Shown one piece after another: positions 43,801 through 55,800 of a stretch of DNA of 64,000 nucleotides (the first letter of the stretch is position 1; every line of letters starts with the position of its first letter). The notes below the pieces were generated by a model. The model saw only the letters and a program-made list of their open reading frames with translations. It ran no database searches and was not told where the DNA came from. The stretch spans positions 682,001-746,000 of the forward strand of contig NC_091670.1 of the NCBI RefSeq assembly GCF_042453785.1, given 5' to 3'. The stretch comes from Malus domestica (lineage: Eukaryota > Streptophyta > Magnoliopsida > Rosales > Rosaceae). The translations under genes were made by a program, and so were the position numbers.

Positions 43801-46800
43801 CGTGGTCTCTGAGCAGCCCAGCTTTTGAGAAAGCAAACCTCTTCGATTTCTGAGATCGGCCCTCGTGGTCTCTGGGCAGCCCAGCTTTTGAGAAAGCAAA
43901 CCTCTTCGATTTCTGAGATCGGCCCTCGTGGTCTCTGAGCAGCCCAGCTTTTGAGAAAGCAAACCTCTTCGATTTCTGAGATCGGCCTTCGTGGTCTTTG
44001 AGCAGCCCAGCTTTTGAGAAAGCAAACGCCTCTTCGATTTCTGAGATCGACCCTCGTGGTCTCTGAGCAGCCCAGCTTTTGAGAAAGCAAACGCCTCTTC
44101 GATTTCTGAAGCTTCGTCGAGTGCAGATTTTTATAGAGGCTAACATTAAGTTCCAAAGCACACTTGAATATCCACTTGTAGAAGCTCCATTCTTGCACTT
44201 CTAAGAACTTGATTTGTCCGACCTCTTCTCTCTTCTACACCTTTGAAAATGTCTGGCCCCTCCGACCGTCGTTTTGACTTGAACCTTGTTGAAGAGGCAG
44301 CCCCGCCTTCTCCAGACAACATATGGCGCCCATCCTTCGTCTCCCCTATTGGTCCTCTTACCGTTGGGGATTCCGTGATGAAGAATGATATGACCGCTGC
44401 GGTAGTGGCCAGGAACCTTCTCACTCCCAAAGATAACAGACTACTTTCCAAACGGTCTGATGAGTTGGCTGTTAAGGATTCTCTGGCACTTAGTGTTCAG
44501 TGTGTAGGTTCTGTGTCTAATATGGCACAACGCCTATTTGCTCGAACCCGCCAAGTTGAATCATTGGCGGCTGAAGTGATGAGTCTCAAACAGGAGATTA
44601 GAGGGCTCAAGCATGAGAATAAACAGTTGCACCGGCTCGCACATGACTATGCTACAAACATGAAGAGGAAGCTTGACCAGATGAAGGAATCTGATGGTCA
44701 GGTTTTACTTGATCATCAGAGATTTGTGGGTTTGTTCCAAAGGCATTTATTGCCTTCGTCTTCTGGGGCTGTACCGCGTAATGAGGCTCCAAATGATCAA
44801 CCTCTGATGCCTCCTCCTTCTAGGGTTCTGTCCAGTACTGAGGCTCCGAATGATCCCCCTCCGGTGCCTTCTCTTTCTGGGGCTCTACCGACTGCCGAGA
44901 CTTCTCCTAAGCAACCTTTGTGAAGGCTCCCTCTTGTTTGTTTATTTTGACTCAAGTATATGTACATATTTGTAATTTATCAAGATATCAATAAATAAGC
45001 TTTCCTTCATTTCAACGTATTGTGTTAAATCACCAAAGCCTTCTTCGCTAAGTTCTTTGAATTTTCTTTTGTTGAAGCTTGTATGTTGGAGCTTTGTGAG
45101 TGGAGCATGTAGGTTGAGGTAGTGTTCCCTTAATTTCCCGAACGAGGACAACTTCTCGGTTGGAGACTTGGAAAATCCAAGTCACTGAGTGGGATCGGCT
45201 ATATGAATCTTAGAACGCCATTGTGTTCTGTCCTGTGTCATGTCCTCCGTTAGATCCAAGTACTCTAAGTCTTTTCTTAGGGTCTCTCTCAAAGTTTTCC
45301 TGGGTCTTCCTCTACCCCTTCGGCCCTGAACCTCTGTCCCATAGTCGCATCTTCTAATCGGAGCGTCAGTAGGCCTTCTTTGCACATGTCCAAACCACCG
45401 TAACCGATTTTCTCTCATCTTTCCTTCAATTTCGGCTACTCCTACTTTACCCCGGATATCCTCATTCCTAATCTTATCATTTCTCGTGTGCCCACACATC
45501 CAACGAAGCATCCTCATCTCCGCTACACTCATTTTGTGTACGTGTTGATGCTTCACCGCCCAACATTCTGTGCCATACAGCATCGCCGGCCTTATTGCCG
45601 TCCTATAAAATTTTCCCTTGAGCTTCAGTGGCATACGGCGGTCACACAACACGCCGGATGCACTCTTCCACTTCATCCATCCAGCTTGTATTCTATGGTT
45701 GAGATCTCCATCTAATTCTCCGTTCTTTTGCAAGATAGATCCTAGGTAACGAAAACGGTCGCTCTTTGGTATTTCTTGATCTCCGATCCTCACCCCTAAC
45801 TCGTTTTGGCCTCCATTTGCACTGAACTTGCACTCCATATATTCTGTCTTTGATCGGCTCAGGCGAAGACCTTTAGATTCCAACACTTCTCTCCAAAGGT
45901 TAAGCTTTGCATTTACCCCTTCTTGAGTTTCATCTATCAACACTATATCGTCTGCGAAAAGCATACACCAAGGAATATCATCTTGAATATGTCTTGTTAA
46001 CTCATCCATTACCAACGCAAAGAGGTAAGGACTTAAGGATGAGCCTTGATGTAATCCTACAGTTATGGGAAAGCTTTCGGTTTGTCCTTCATGAGTTCTT
46101 ACGGCAGTCTTTGCTCCTTCATACATATCCTGTATAGCTTGGATATATGCTACTCGTACTCCTTTCTTCTCTAAAATCCTCCAAAGAATGTCTCTTGGGA
46201 CCCTATCATACGCTTTTTCCAAATCTATAAAGACCATGTGTAAATCCTTTTTCCCATCTCTATATCTTTCCATCAATCTTCGTAAGAGATAGATTGCCTC
46301 CATGGTTGAGCGCCCTGGCATGAACCCGAATTGGTTGTCCGAAACCCGTGTCTCTTGCCTCAATCTATGCTCAATGACTCTCTCCCAGAGCTTCATTGTA
46401 TGACTCATTAGCTTAATACCCCTATAGTTCATGCAATTTTGTACATCGCCCTTATTCTTGTAGATAGGCACCAAAGTGCTCGTTCGCCACTCATTTGGCA
46501 TCTTCTTCGTTTTCAAAATCCTATTGAAAAGGTCAGTGAGCCATGTTATACCCGTCTCTCCCAAAACTTTCCACACTTCGATTGGTATATCGTCTGGGCC
46601 TACTGCTTTTCTATGCTTCATCTTCTTCAAAGCTACAACCACTTCTTCCTTCCGGATTCTACGATAAAAAGAGTAGTTTCTACACTCTTCTGAGTTACTC
46701 AACTCCCCTAAAGAAGCACTCCTTTCATGTCCTTCATTGAAAAGATTATGAAAATAACCTTTCCATCTGTCTTTAACCGCGTTCTCTGTAGCAAGAACCT

Positions 46801-49800
46801 TTCCATCCTCATCCTTGATGCACCTCACTTGGTTTAGGTCCCTTGTCTTCTTTTCCCTTGCTCTAGCTAGTTTATAGATATCCAACTCTCCTTCTTTGGT
46901 ATCTAGTCGTTTATACATATCGTCATAAGCCGCTAACTTAGCTTCGCTCACAGCTTTCTTCGCCTCTTGCTTCGCTTTTCTATACCTTTCACCATTTTCA
47001 TCGGTCCTATCCTTGTATAAGGCTTTACAACATTCCTTCTTAGCCTTCACCTTTGTTTGTACCTCCTCATTCCACCACCACGATTCCTTTTGGTGTGGGG
47101 CAAAGCCCTTGGACTCTCCTAATACCTCTTTTGCTACTTTTCGGATACAACTAGCCATGGAATCCCACATTTGGTTAGCTTCCCCCTCTCTATCCCACAC
47201 ACACTGGGTGGTTATTTTCTCTTTGAAAATGACTTGTTTTTCTTCTTTTAGATTCCACCATCTAGTCCTTGGGCACTTCCAAGTCTTGTTCTTTTTTCTC
47301 ACTCTTTTGATATGTACATCCATCACCAACAAGCGATGTTGATTAGCCACGCTCTCTCCTGGTATAATTTTGCAATCCTTACAAGTTATACGATCCCTTT
47401 TCCTCATTAGAAGAAAATCTATTTGTGTTTTTGACGACCCACTCTTGTGGGTGATCACATGTTCTTCCCGCTTCTTAAAGAAGGTGTTGGCTAAGAAGAG
47501 ATCATATGCCATTGCAAAATCCAAGATAGCTTCCCCATCCTCGTTTCTCTCCCCAAAACCATGGCCACCATGAAAACCTCCATAGTTGCCTGTCTCCCTG
47601 CCCACGTGTCCATTTAAATCTCCTCCTATAAATAACTTCTCCGTCTGAGCAATTCCTTGCACCAAGTCTCCAAGGTCTTCCCAAAATTTCTCCTTCGAAC
47701 TCGTATCCAACCCTACTTGAGGTGCGTACGCACTAATCACATTGATAAGTTCTTGTCCTATTACAATCTTAATTGCCATGATTCTATCTCCTACCCTCTT
47801 GACATCTACAACATCTTGTGTCAAGGTCTTGTCCACAATGATGCCAACACCGTTTCTCGTTCTATTTGTGCCCGAATACCATAGTTTAAACCCTGAGTTT
47901 TCTAGATCCTTTGCCTTACGCCCAACCCACTTAGTTTCTTGTAGGCACATAATATTTATCCTTCTCCTCACCATAACTTCTACTACTTCCATAGATTTTC
48001 CCGTCAAGGTTCCTATATTCCACGTTCCTAAACGCATTTTGCTCTCTTGAACTCTACCCTTCTGTCCTAGCTTCTTCACCATTCCCCGTCTAATAGGATC
48101 AAAGTACTTCTTTTGTGTGTCCCGTGTAAAGTTGATAGGAGCATATGCTCCCAAACAACTTTGAGTGGAGTCGTTCGAAAAGAAGTTTCTATAGCCCCCT
48201 TGCTCATTTAACACTGCATCCGGGTGCCGATGGAACAAAAGAACATAATCTGCAAGGGCAACTGCAACAGATTCCTGAGTATGGTTTCTTAAAGATGCAC
48301 ATTCACACAATTGTAAAAAACTTTCAATTCTTTCCAAATGATCACGGATTACAGATTCAAATTTCTGTTCGTATTGAACTACAAAGGTGCAATATCTTCT
48401 AAGAAAACTCACTTGTTTTCAAGGACAACACAAAGTAACAGGTAGATCATAATAACCACACATGGTTATCCAGAAAATCACAAACACAGTTTCCCAAATA
48501 AAAAGGTAAAACAAAACGATAAGAAAAGAATGAAATTAATTTTCTACTACAAATCAATGAAATAATGTGGATTAGAGAAAATACTCCGGGACAGATATGA
48601 TATGTCATTAATGATCCACTGTTATCAAATATTGACATATCCTATAACTGCATAAGATATATGCGTACATCAATTACACAGATAGATAGGGACTAGTTAG
48701 ATATCCCTCTTGGGTTTTCAATTATTAAAATATGATGGACTAGTTAGATAGGGTCATTGATTCTAGCTTTCTCTACACAAAAAGTGAGATGTATCAAGTA
48801 AGAGAGCTAAGGAGCAGGATACAAGTATAGGTTATGGGTAATGTATAAATCAAATAGATGAGCATACACTGGTGTAAAAAATATTTAGCCCTGAGTTACT
48901 GAGTGAAAACTTGATTCTCCATTAACATGTATTGAAATGCTACAGAACTGAATTGTTAACAATATTATTTCATTGATTTCTTAGTTTATTAACCATCCAA
49001 CACACATTCTGCAAACACTAGTTCAGGGATCAAGTAAACTCCCGAGCCACAAACTAGTAAAAGGTGAACAAACTGCATTAATTGTAACTTAAGTATTAAC
49101 AATTTCAGTCCAGCTTACTCTGCTTCCTTCCCAACTAAGCACGTGTTTCCATTCTAAACTAAAGTGTGGTAAGCCAAATTCTTTTAAGAGAGATACTAAT
49201 ATGGACCATCTGGAAATAAAAGAAACAACAACAACAACAACAACAAAACCTTTTCCCACTAAGTGGGGTCGGCTATATGAATCCTAGAACGCCATTGCGC
49301 TCGGTTTTGTGTCATGTCCTCCGTTAGATCCAAGTACTCTAAGCCTTTTCTTAGAGTCTCTTCCAAAGTTTTCCTAGGTCTTCCTCTACCCCTTCGGCCC
49401 TAAACCTCTGTCCCGTAGTCACATCTTCGAACCGGAGCGTCAGTCGGCCTTCTTTGCACATGTCCAAATCACCGGAACCGATTTTCTCTCATCTTTCCTT
49501 CAATTTCGGCTACTCCTACTTTACCTCGGATATCCTCATTCTCAATCTTATCCTTTCTCGTGTGCCCACACATCCCACGAAGCATCCTCATCTCTGCTAC
49601 ACCCATTTTGTGTACGTGTTGATGTTTCACCGCCCAACATTTTGTGCCATACAACATCGCTGGCCTTATTGCCGTCTTATAAAATTTTCCCTTGAGCTTC
49701 AGTGGCCTACGACGGTCACACAACATGCTGGATGCACTCTTACACTTCATCCATCCAGCTCGTATTCTATGGTTAAGATCTCCATCTAATTCTCCGTTCC

Positions 49801-52800
49801 CTTGTAAGATAGATCCTAGGTAGCGAAAACGGTAACTTTTTGTGATCTTCGCTAAATTGCTCCGGTCATTAGTGTGGATAAGTATATAAATGGATAGAGA
49901 TAGGAAAGCAAACACAAGATGTACGTGGTTCACCCAGATTGGCTACGTCCACGGAATAGAAGAGTTCTCATTAATTGTGAAGGGTTTACACAAGTACATA
50001 GGTTCAAGCTCTCCTTTAGTGAGTACAAGTGAATGATTTAGTACAAATGACATTAGAGTACAAATGACATTAGGAAATATTGTGGGAGAATGATCTCGTA
50101 ATCACGAAACTTCTAAGTATCGGAGTGTGGTATCATCTTGACTTGCCTTATCTGTCTCATAGGTAGATGTGGCAGCTTCTCTGGAAGTACTCTTCCTCCA
50201 TCCAGGGGTGGTATCTTTAACTGGTGGAGATGCACAAGGTAATGTATCAATTTCACTTGAAGCTTACTTGTAGTTTCAGGCTTGGTCAAGCGCGATACAA
50301 ACCATGTAGTAGAAGTCCCCCAAGTCGCCGAGCTAGGGGATTTGCTGAAAGAGGTGACATACAAGGTAAGCAATCAGAGCTCCGGCTGATTGTTCACCTT
50401 CTCCCATCTTGCAGCAGCATGAAGGATAAAGAGAAGAAAAATGAGAAGAGATGATATGGGATACTTTTGCTTTTGAAGAAGTAACTTTCCACAGGCTTAT
50501 TCTTGAACTGAGCTGGAGGGTTTTCTGGTTTCCTCCAGAGTATAAGGCCGACTGAAGAATTTGAGGGTCAAAACAAGTCCATCAAATCTAGAGTACGTTC
50601 GACCCTGCTGATATGGGATACTTTTGCTTTTGACAGAGTAATGGATGGATCGGCACGTGTGCTGTTACGCTTGTCTCCACATGCTTCCTTGTATCCTTCG
50701 CACTTGCCCTATCTGTTCCTCAAGCAGATGCGGTATCTTCCCTGGCAACATAAGATGTTGAAGATGAGTACTCGAGAGCAATGCCAGGTAAGTAACCAGG
50801 TAAGGGGTTCCAGGCTGTCAGTTCCTGGCTGGGAGCTTGATTTCAAGTGCTGACTGATTGCTCTCTTTCTCCTTGTCTTGCAGGTAAAAACAAGGCCAAA
50901 GGAAAAGACAGGGAAAAAGCATGATATGGGATACTCTTGCTTTTAACCCTGATGATATGAGATATTCTTGCTCTAGTATAGCTTGTTTGCAGAGGTATTA
51001 TCGGGGGGAAATAAAGCTGAATATTTCGAAAGGCTTCGTTGGGAGTGCCCTCTCAGATATGAGGAAGGGTTGAGCATTTTTGCAGGTCTGCCTGTCCGTT
51101 GGGGATGGAGGTCGACATATATAGGAGTCTCCCTAACAACTAGTAATGCTATTCCTTTACCCTGCTTGGTCATAGCACGGTAGTGGGAGCTGCCAGCTTC
51201 ACATGTTTTAACTCTGTCAGAGCACTTTGAAAAAGTGGTATGTGGTATCTGGCTCTCGAGATTCGGAGAACGATGCTTCTTCGATTTTTGAGAAAGCAAT
51301 CATGGTGGGGGTCTGGCTCTCGAGATTCGGGGAGCAGTGTCTCTTCGATTTTTGAGAAAGTAATCATGTTGGGAGTCTGGCTCTCGAGATTCGGAAGGCG
51401 GTGCCTCTTCGATTTTGGAGTAAGCAATCTTGTTGGGAGTGTTTTCTCGGATGTGAGTAAAGGTTGGGCATGTTTGCTAGTCTACCTTGCCACGAAGCAC
51501 GGAGGTTGACACACAGGGACTTTCCAATTATCCAGCAGTGGTACTGTTCCTTTACCCTTGTGGGTAATAATATGGTAGCTAGACCTTCAAAATTTATGTG
51601 TCTAAACTTTGTTAGTGCTGTTTCTTTGCTATTCTTTTACCTTTCTTGGTCAGAGCGATGTTGTGGGAGCTGCAAGCTTCACGTGCTCAACTTTGGCAGA
51701 GACTTTGACAAAGTTATCTGTGGTACCCATGAGCTATTGTTGCGTGTGGGAAGTGGGTGATTGAACAGTAAGATTCATGTGCTTTCTACTTCACCAGAAG
51801 TCTTCGACAGAATGCCCATAATTTCCGCAAAGCTGAGTGTGCATGTGACAGGTGCTGACAAGGCTAGAAAAGAAGGTGCCTCTTCGATTTCTGAGATCGG
51901 CCCTCGTGGTCTCTGAGCAGCCCAGCTTTTGAGAAAGCGAGCGCCTCTTCGATTGATTCGGAGAACGATGCCTCTTCGATTTTTGAGAAAGCAATCATGC
52001 TGGGGGTCTAGCTCTCGAGATTCGGGGAGCAGTGTCTCTTCGATTTTTGAGAAAGTAATCATGTTGGGAGTCTGGCTCTCGAGATTCGGAGGGCGGTGCC
52101 TCTTCGATTTTGGAGCAAGCAATCTTGTTGGGAGTGTTTTCTCGAATGTGAGTAAAGGTTGGGCATGTTTGCTAGTCTACCTTGCCACGAAGCACAGAAG
52201 TTGACACACAGGGACTTTCCAATTATCCAGCAATGGTACTGTTCCTTTACCCTCTCTTCGATTTTTGAGAAAGTAGTCATGTTGGGAGTCTGGCTCTTGA
52301 GATTCGGAGGACGGTGCCTCTTCGATTTTGGAGCAAGCAATCTTATTGGGAGTGTTTTCTCGAATGTGAGTAAAGGTTGGGCATGTTTGCTAGTCTACCT
52401 TGCCACGAGGCACAGAGGTTGACACACAGGGACTTTCCAATTATCCAACAGTGGTACTGTTCCTTTACCCTTGTGGGTAATAATATGGTAGCTAGACCTT
52501 CAAAATTTATGGGTCTAAACTTTGTTAGTGCTGTTTCTTTGCTATTCTTTTACCCTTCTTGGTCAGAGCGATGTAGTGGGAGCTGCAAGCTTCACGTGCT
52601 CAACTTTGGCAGAGAACTTTGGCAAAGTTATCTGTGGTACCCATGAGCTATTGCTGCGTGTGGGAAGTGGGTGATTGGACAGTAAGATTCATGTGTTTTC
52701 TACTTCCCCAGAAGTCTTCGACAGAATACCCATAATTTCCGCAAAGCTGAGTGTGCGTGTGACAGGTGCTGACAAGGCTGGAAAAGTAGGTGCCTCTTCG

Positions 52801-55800
52801 ATTTCTGAGATCGGCCCTCGTGGTCTCTGAGGAGCCCAGCTTTTGAGGAAGCGAGCGCCTCTTCGATTTCTGAGATCGGCTTTCGTGGTCTTTGAGCAGC
52901 CCAACTTTTGAGAAAGCAAACACCTCTTCGATTTATGAGATCAACCCTCGTGGTCTCTAAGCAGCCCAACTTTTGAGAAAGCAGGCGCCTCTTCGATTTC
53001 TGAGCAGGCGCCTCTTCGATGTCTGAAGCTCCGTCGAGTGCAGCTTTTTATAGGGGCTGGCATTAAGTTCCAAAGCACACTTGAATCTCCACCAGTAGAA
53101 GCTCCATTCTTGCACTTCTAAGATCTTGATTTGTCCGACCTCTTCTCTCTTCAATACCTTTGAAAATGTCTGGCCCCTCCGACCGTCGTTTTGACTTGAA
53201 CCTTGTTGAAGAGGCAGCCCCGCCTTCTCCAGACAACATATGGCGCCCATCCTTCGTCTCCCCTACTGGTCCTCTTACCGTTGGGGATTCCGTGATGAAG
53301 AATGATATGACCGCTGCGGTGGTGGCCAGGAACCTTCTCACTCCCAAAGATAACAGACTACTTTCCAAACGGTCTGATGAGTTAGCTGTTAAGGATTCAC
53401 TGGCTCTCAGTGTTCAGTGTGCAGGTTCTGTGTCTAATATGGCCCAACGCCTATTTGCTCGAACCCGCCAAGTTGAATCATTGGCGGCCGAAGTGATGAG
53501 TCTCAAACAGGAGATTAGAGGGCTCAAGCATGAGAATAAACAGTTGCACCGGCTCGCACATGACTATGCTACAAACATGAAGAGGAAGCTTGACCAGATG
53601 AAGGAAACTGATGGTCAGGTTTTACTTGATCATCAGAGATTTGTGGGTTTGTTCCAAAGGCATTTATTGCCTTCGTCTTCTGGGGCTGTACCGCGTAATG
53701 AAGCTCCAAATGATCAACCTCTGATGCCTCCTCCTTCTAGGGTTCTATCCAGTACTGAGGCTCCGAATGATCCCCTCCGATGCCTTCTCTTTCTGGGGCT
53801 CTACCGACTGCTGAGACTTCTCCTAAGCAACCTTTGTGAAGGCTCCATCTTGTTTGTTTATTTTGACTCATGTATATGTACATATTTGTAGCTTATCGGG
53901 GATATCAATAAATAAGTTTTCCTTCATTTCAACGTATTGTGTTAAATACACCAAAGTCTTCTTCGCTAAGTTCTTTGAATTTTCTTTTGTTGAAGCTTGT
54001 ATGTTGAAGCTTTCTGAGTGGAGCATGTAGGTTGGGGTAGTGTTCCCTTAATTTTTCGAGTGAGGAAAACTTCTCGGTTGGAGACTTGGAAAATCCAAGT
54101 CACTGAGTGGGATCGGCTATATGAATCTTAGAACGCCATTGTGCTCGGTCCTATGTCATGTCCTTCGTTAGATCCAAGTACTCTAAGTCTTTTCTTAGAG
54201 TCTCTTCCAAAGTTTTCCTAGGTCTTCCTCTACCCCTTCGGCCCTAAACCTCTGTCCCATAGTCGCATCTTCTAATCGGAGCGTCAGTAGGCCTTCTTTG
54301 CACATGTCCAAACCACCGTAACCGATTTTCTCTCATCTTTCCTTCAATTTCGGCTACTCCTACTTTACCCCGGATATCCTCATTCCTAATCTTATCCTTT
54401 CTCGTGTGCCCACACATCCAACGAAGCATCCTCATCTCCGCTACACCCATTTTGTGTACGTGTTGATGCTTCACCGCCCAACATTCTGTGCCATACAGCA
54501 TCGCCGGCCTTATTGCCGTCCTATAAAATTTTCCCTTGAGCTTCAGTGGCATACGGCGGTCACACAACACGCCAGATGCACTCTTCCACTTCATCCATCC
54601 AGCTTGTATTCTATGGTTGAGATCTCCATCTAATTCTCCGTTCTTTTGCAAGATAGATCCTAGGTAACGAAAACGGTCGCTCTTTGGTATTTCTTGATCT
54701 CCGATCCTCACCTCTAACTCGTTTTGGCCTCCATCTGCACTGAACTTGCACTCCATATATTCTGTCTTTGATCGGCTTAGGCGAAGACCTTTAGATTCCA
54801 ACACTTCTCTCCAAAGATAAAACCAATAACTAGCCACATATATAAAATTCAAAGTTGTAAAGGGGTTAAAAATGATAGCTAACTTTTCAAAGTTTATGTT
54901 GATGTAAAAACTCGCTCTAAGAGTGCTTTTAAAGATGACTACTTAAACAACTTCACTATTAGGGGGGACAAGTAACGATCAACTTAGAAGAACTTTTATC
55001 AAACTTTCATTTTTATCTTTTTTTCATTATCCACATCTACCGTACAAGAAGGAACATGTCGAATAAAAGGTTATCTAAAGCCACCAATCAAGTAACACAT
55101 GAAAATCAATCCGTTAATCATCTTGAATCATATCTGATCAACTATACTTTAGATTAAATGTCATGAGTACTCGAATCTTACCTTTGCAATCTTTGGGAGT
55201 CTTCTACTCTCATTGCTTTCCACTATCTCCTTCACTTTGCTCAAAAAACAATCAAATTCCGGGTTCTTGAGGTCAAAAAACAATAAAAACTCGTCCGCCC
55301 AATTTACCAACAACCCCAAACTATCAACAGCATTTCCTCCCTTGCCCTGCAACCTATCTTTAATCAACTGTACTACAACACCAGTCCCTTTACCCAAAAC
55401 TACCTTCTTCTTCTTCTTCTCACTCTTCTTGTCCACTTTCATATTCCCTCCTCCATTCACTTCACTACCTTCACTCTTGTTCAACTCCGCTCCCTCAAGC
55501 GCCACAAATGCCATTAATGCCTCCCAAGTCACAATCTTCCACACAATTCCCATCAACACATTCACTTCGCAAGCAAACTTATCATAATTCTCTTCCGCCT
55601 CGGAACCCAATTGGGAAACCAAGTTGTACCCACTTCTCAAGCTTTCGCTACTTGGGCATTTCTTCTCAAACAATGCGACCAAACTTGACCTCAAATCCTC
55701 ACTCCCCACCTCATCCACAATCATCTTCGCACGGGACAAACTACGGTCACCCAAGTGATAAAGCGCCAAAGCCACTGACAACAATGCGGTCCCCACTGTC

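Larger units (their letters stand above)
41007..45178 (+). mobile_element. segment X copy 1: unclassified non-autonomous element
   Basis: 4.2 kb bounded on both sides by RTE sequence in the same orientation; a second copy lies at 49834-54100 with the same two junctions. Contents in order: a leader-like block with TGATATGGGATACTTTTGC phrases repeated at 41610, 41770 and 42064; short arrays built on TCTCGAGATTCGGAG (42520-42680); a 218-bp tandem repeat; a 192-bp tandem duplication (43393-43776); a 63-bp array; then a TATA-like box and a 224-codon frame. It has no LTRs, no polymerase and no recognised transposase. The right edge has a hairpin, ACTTGG-AAAAT-CCAAGT, at about 45166-45182. Confidence 0.7.

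Noticed and set aside
43775-44115. CRISPR-like regular array
   Set aside because: The 63-bp units are contiguous direct repeats without unique spacers, in plant DNA.
43630-44198. Long minus-strand frames with repeating [21 protein letters not shown]-like units
   Set aside because: They come from the 63-bp array, whose length is a multiple of three, and exist in three phases at once. They lie in the presumed promoter.
40395-45178. RTE ends as LTRs of segment X
   Set aside because: The flanking RTE parts are direct repeats but differ in sequence next to the X junction and clearly encode RTE protein, so they are not LTRs of X.
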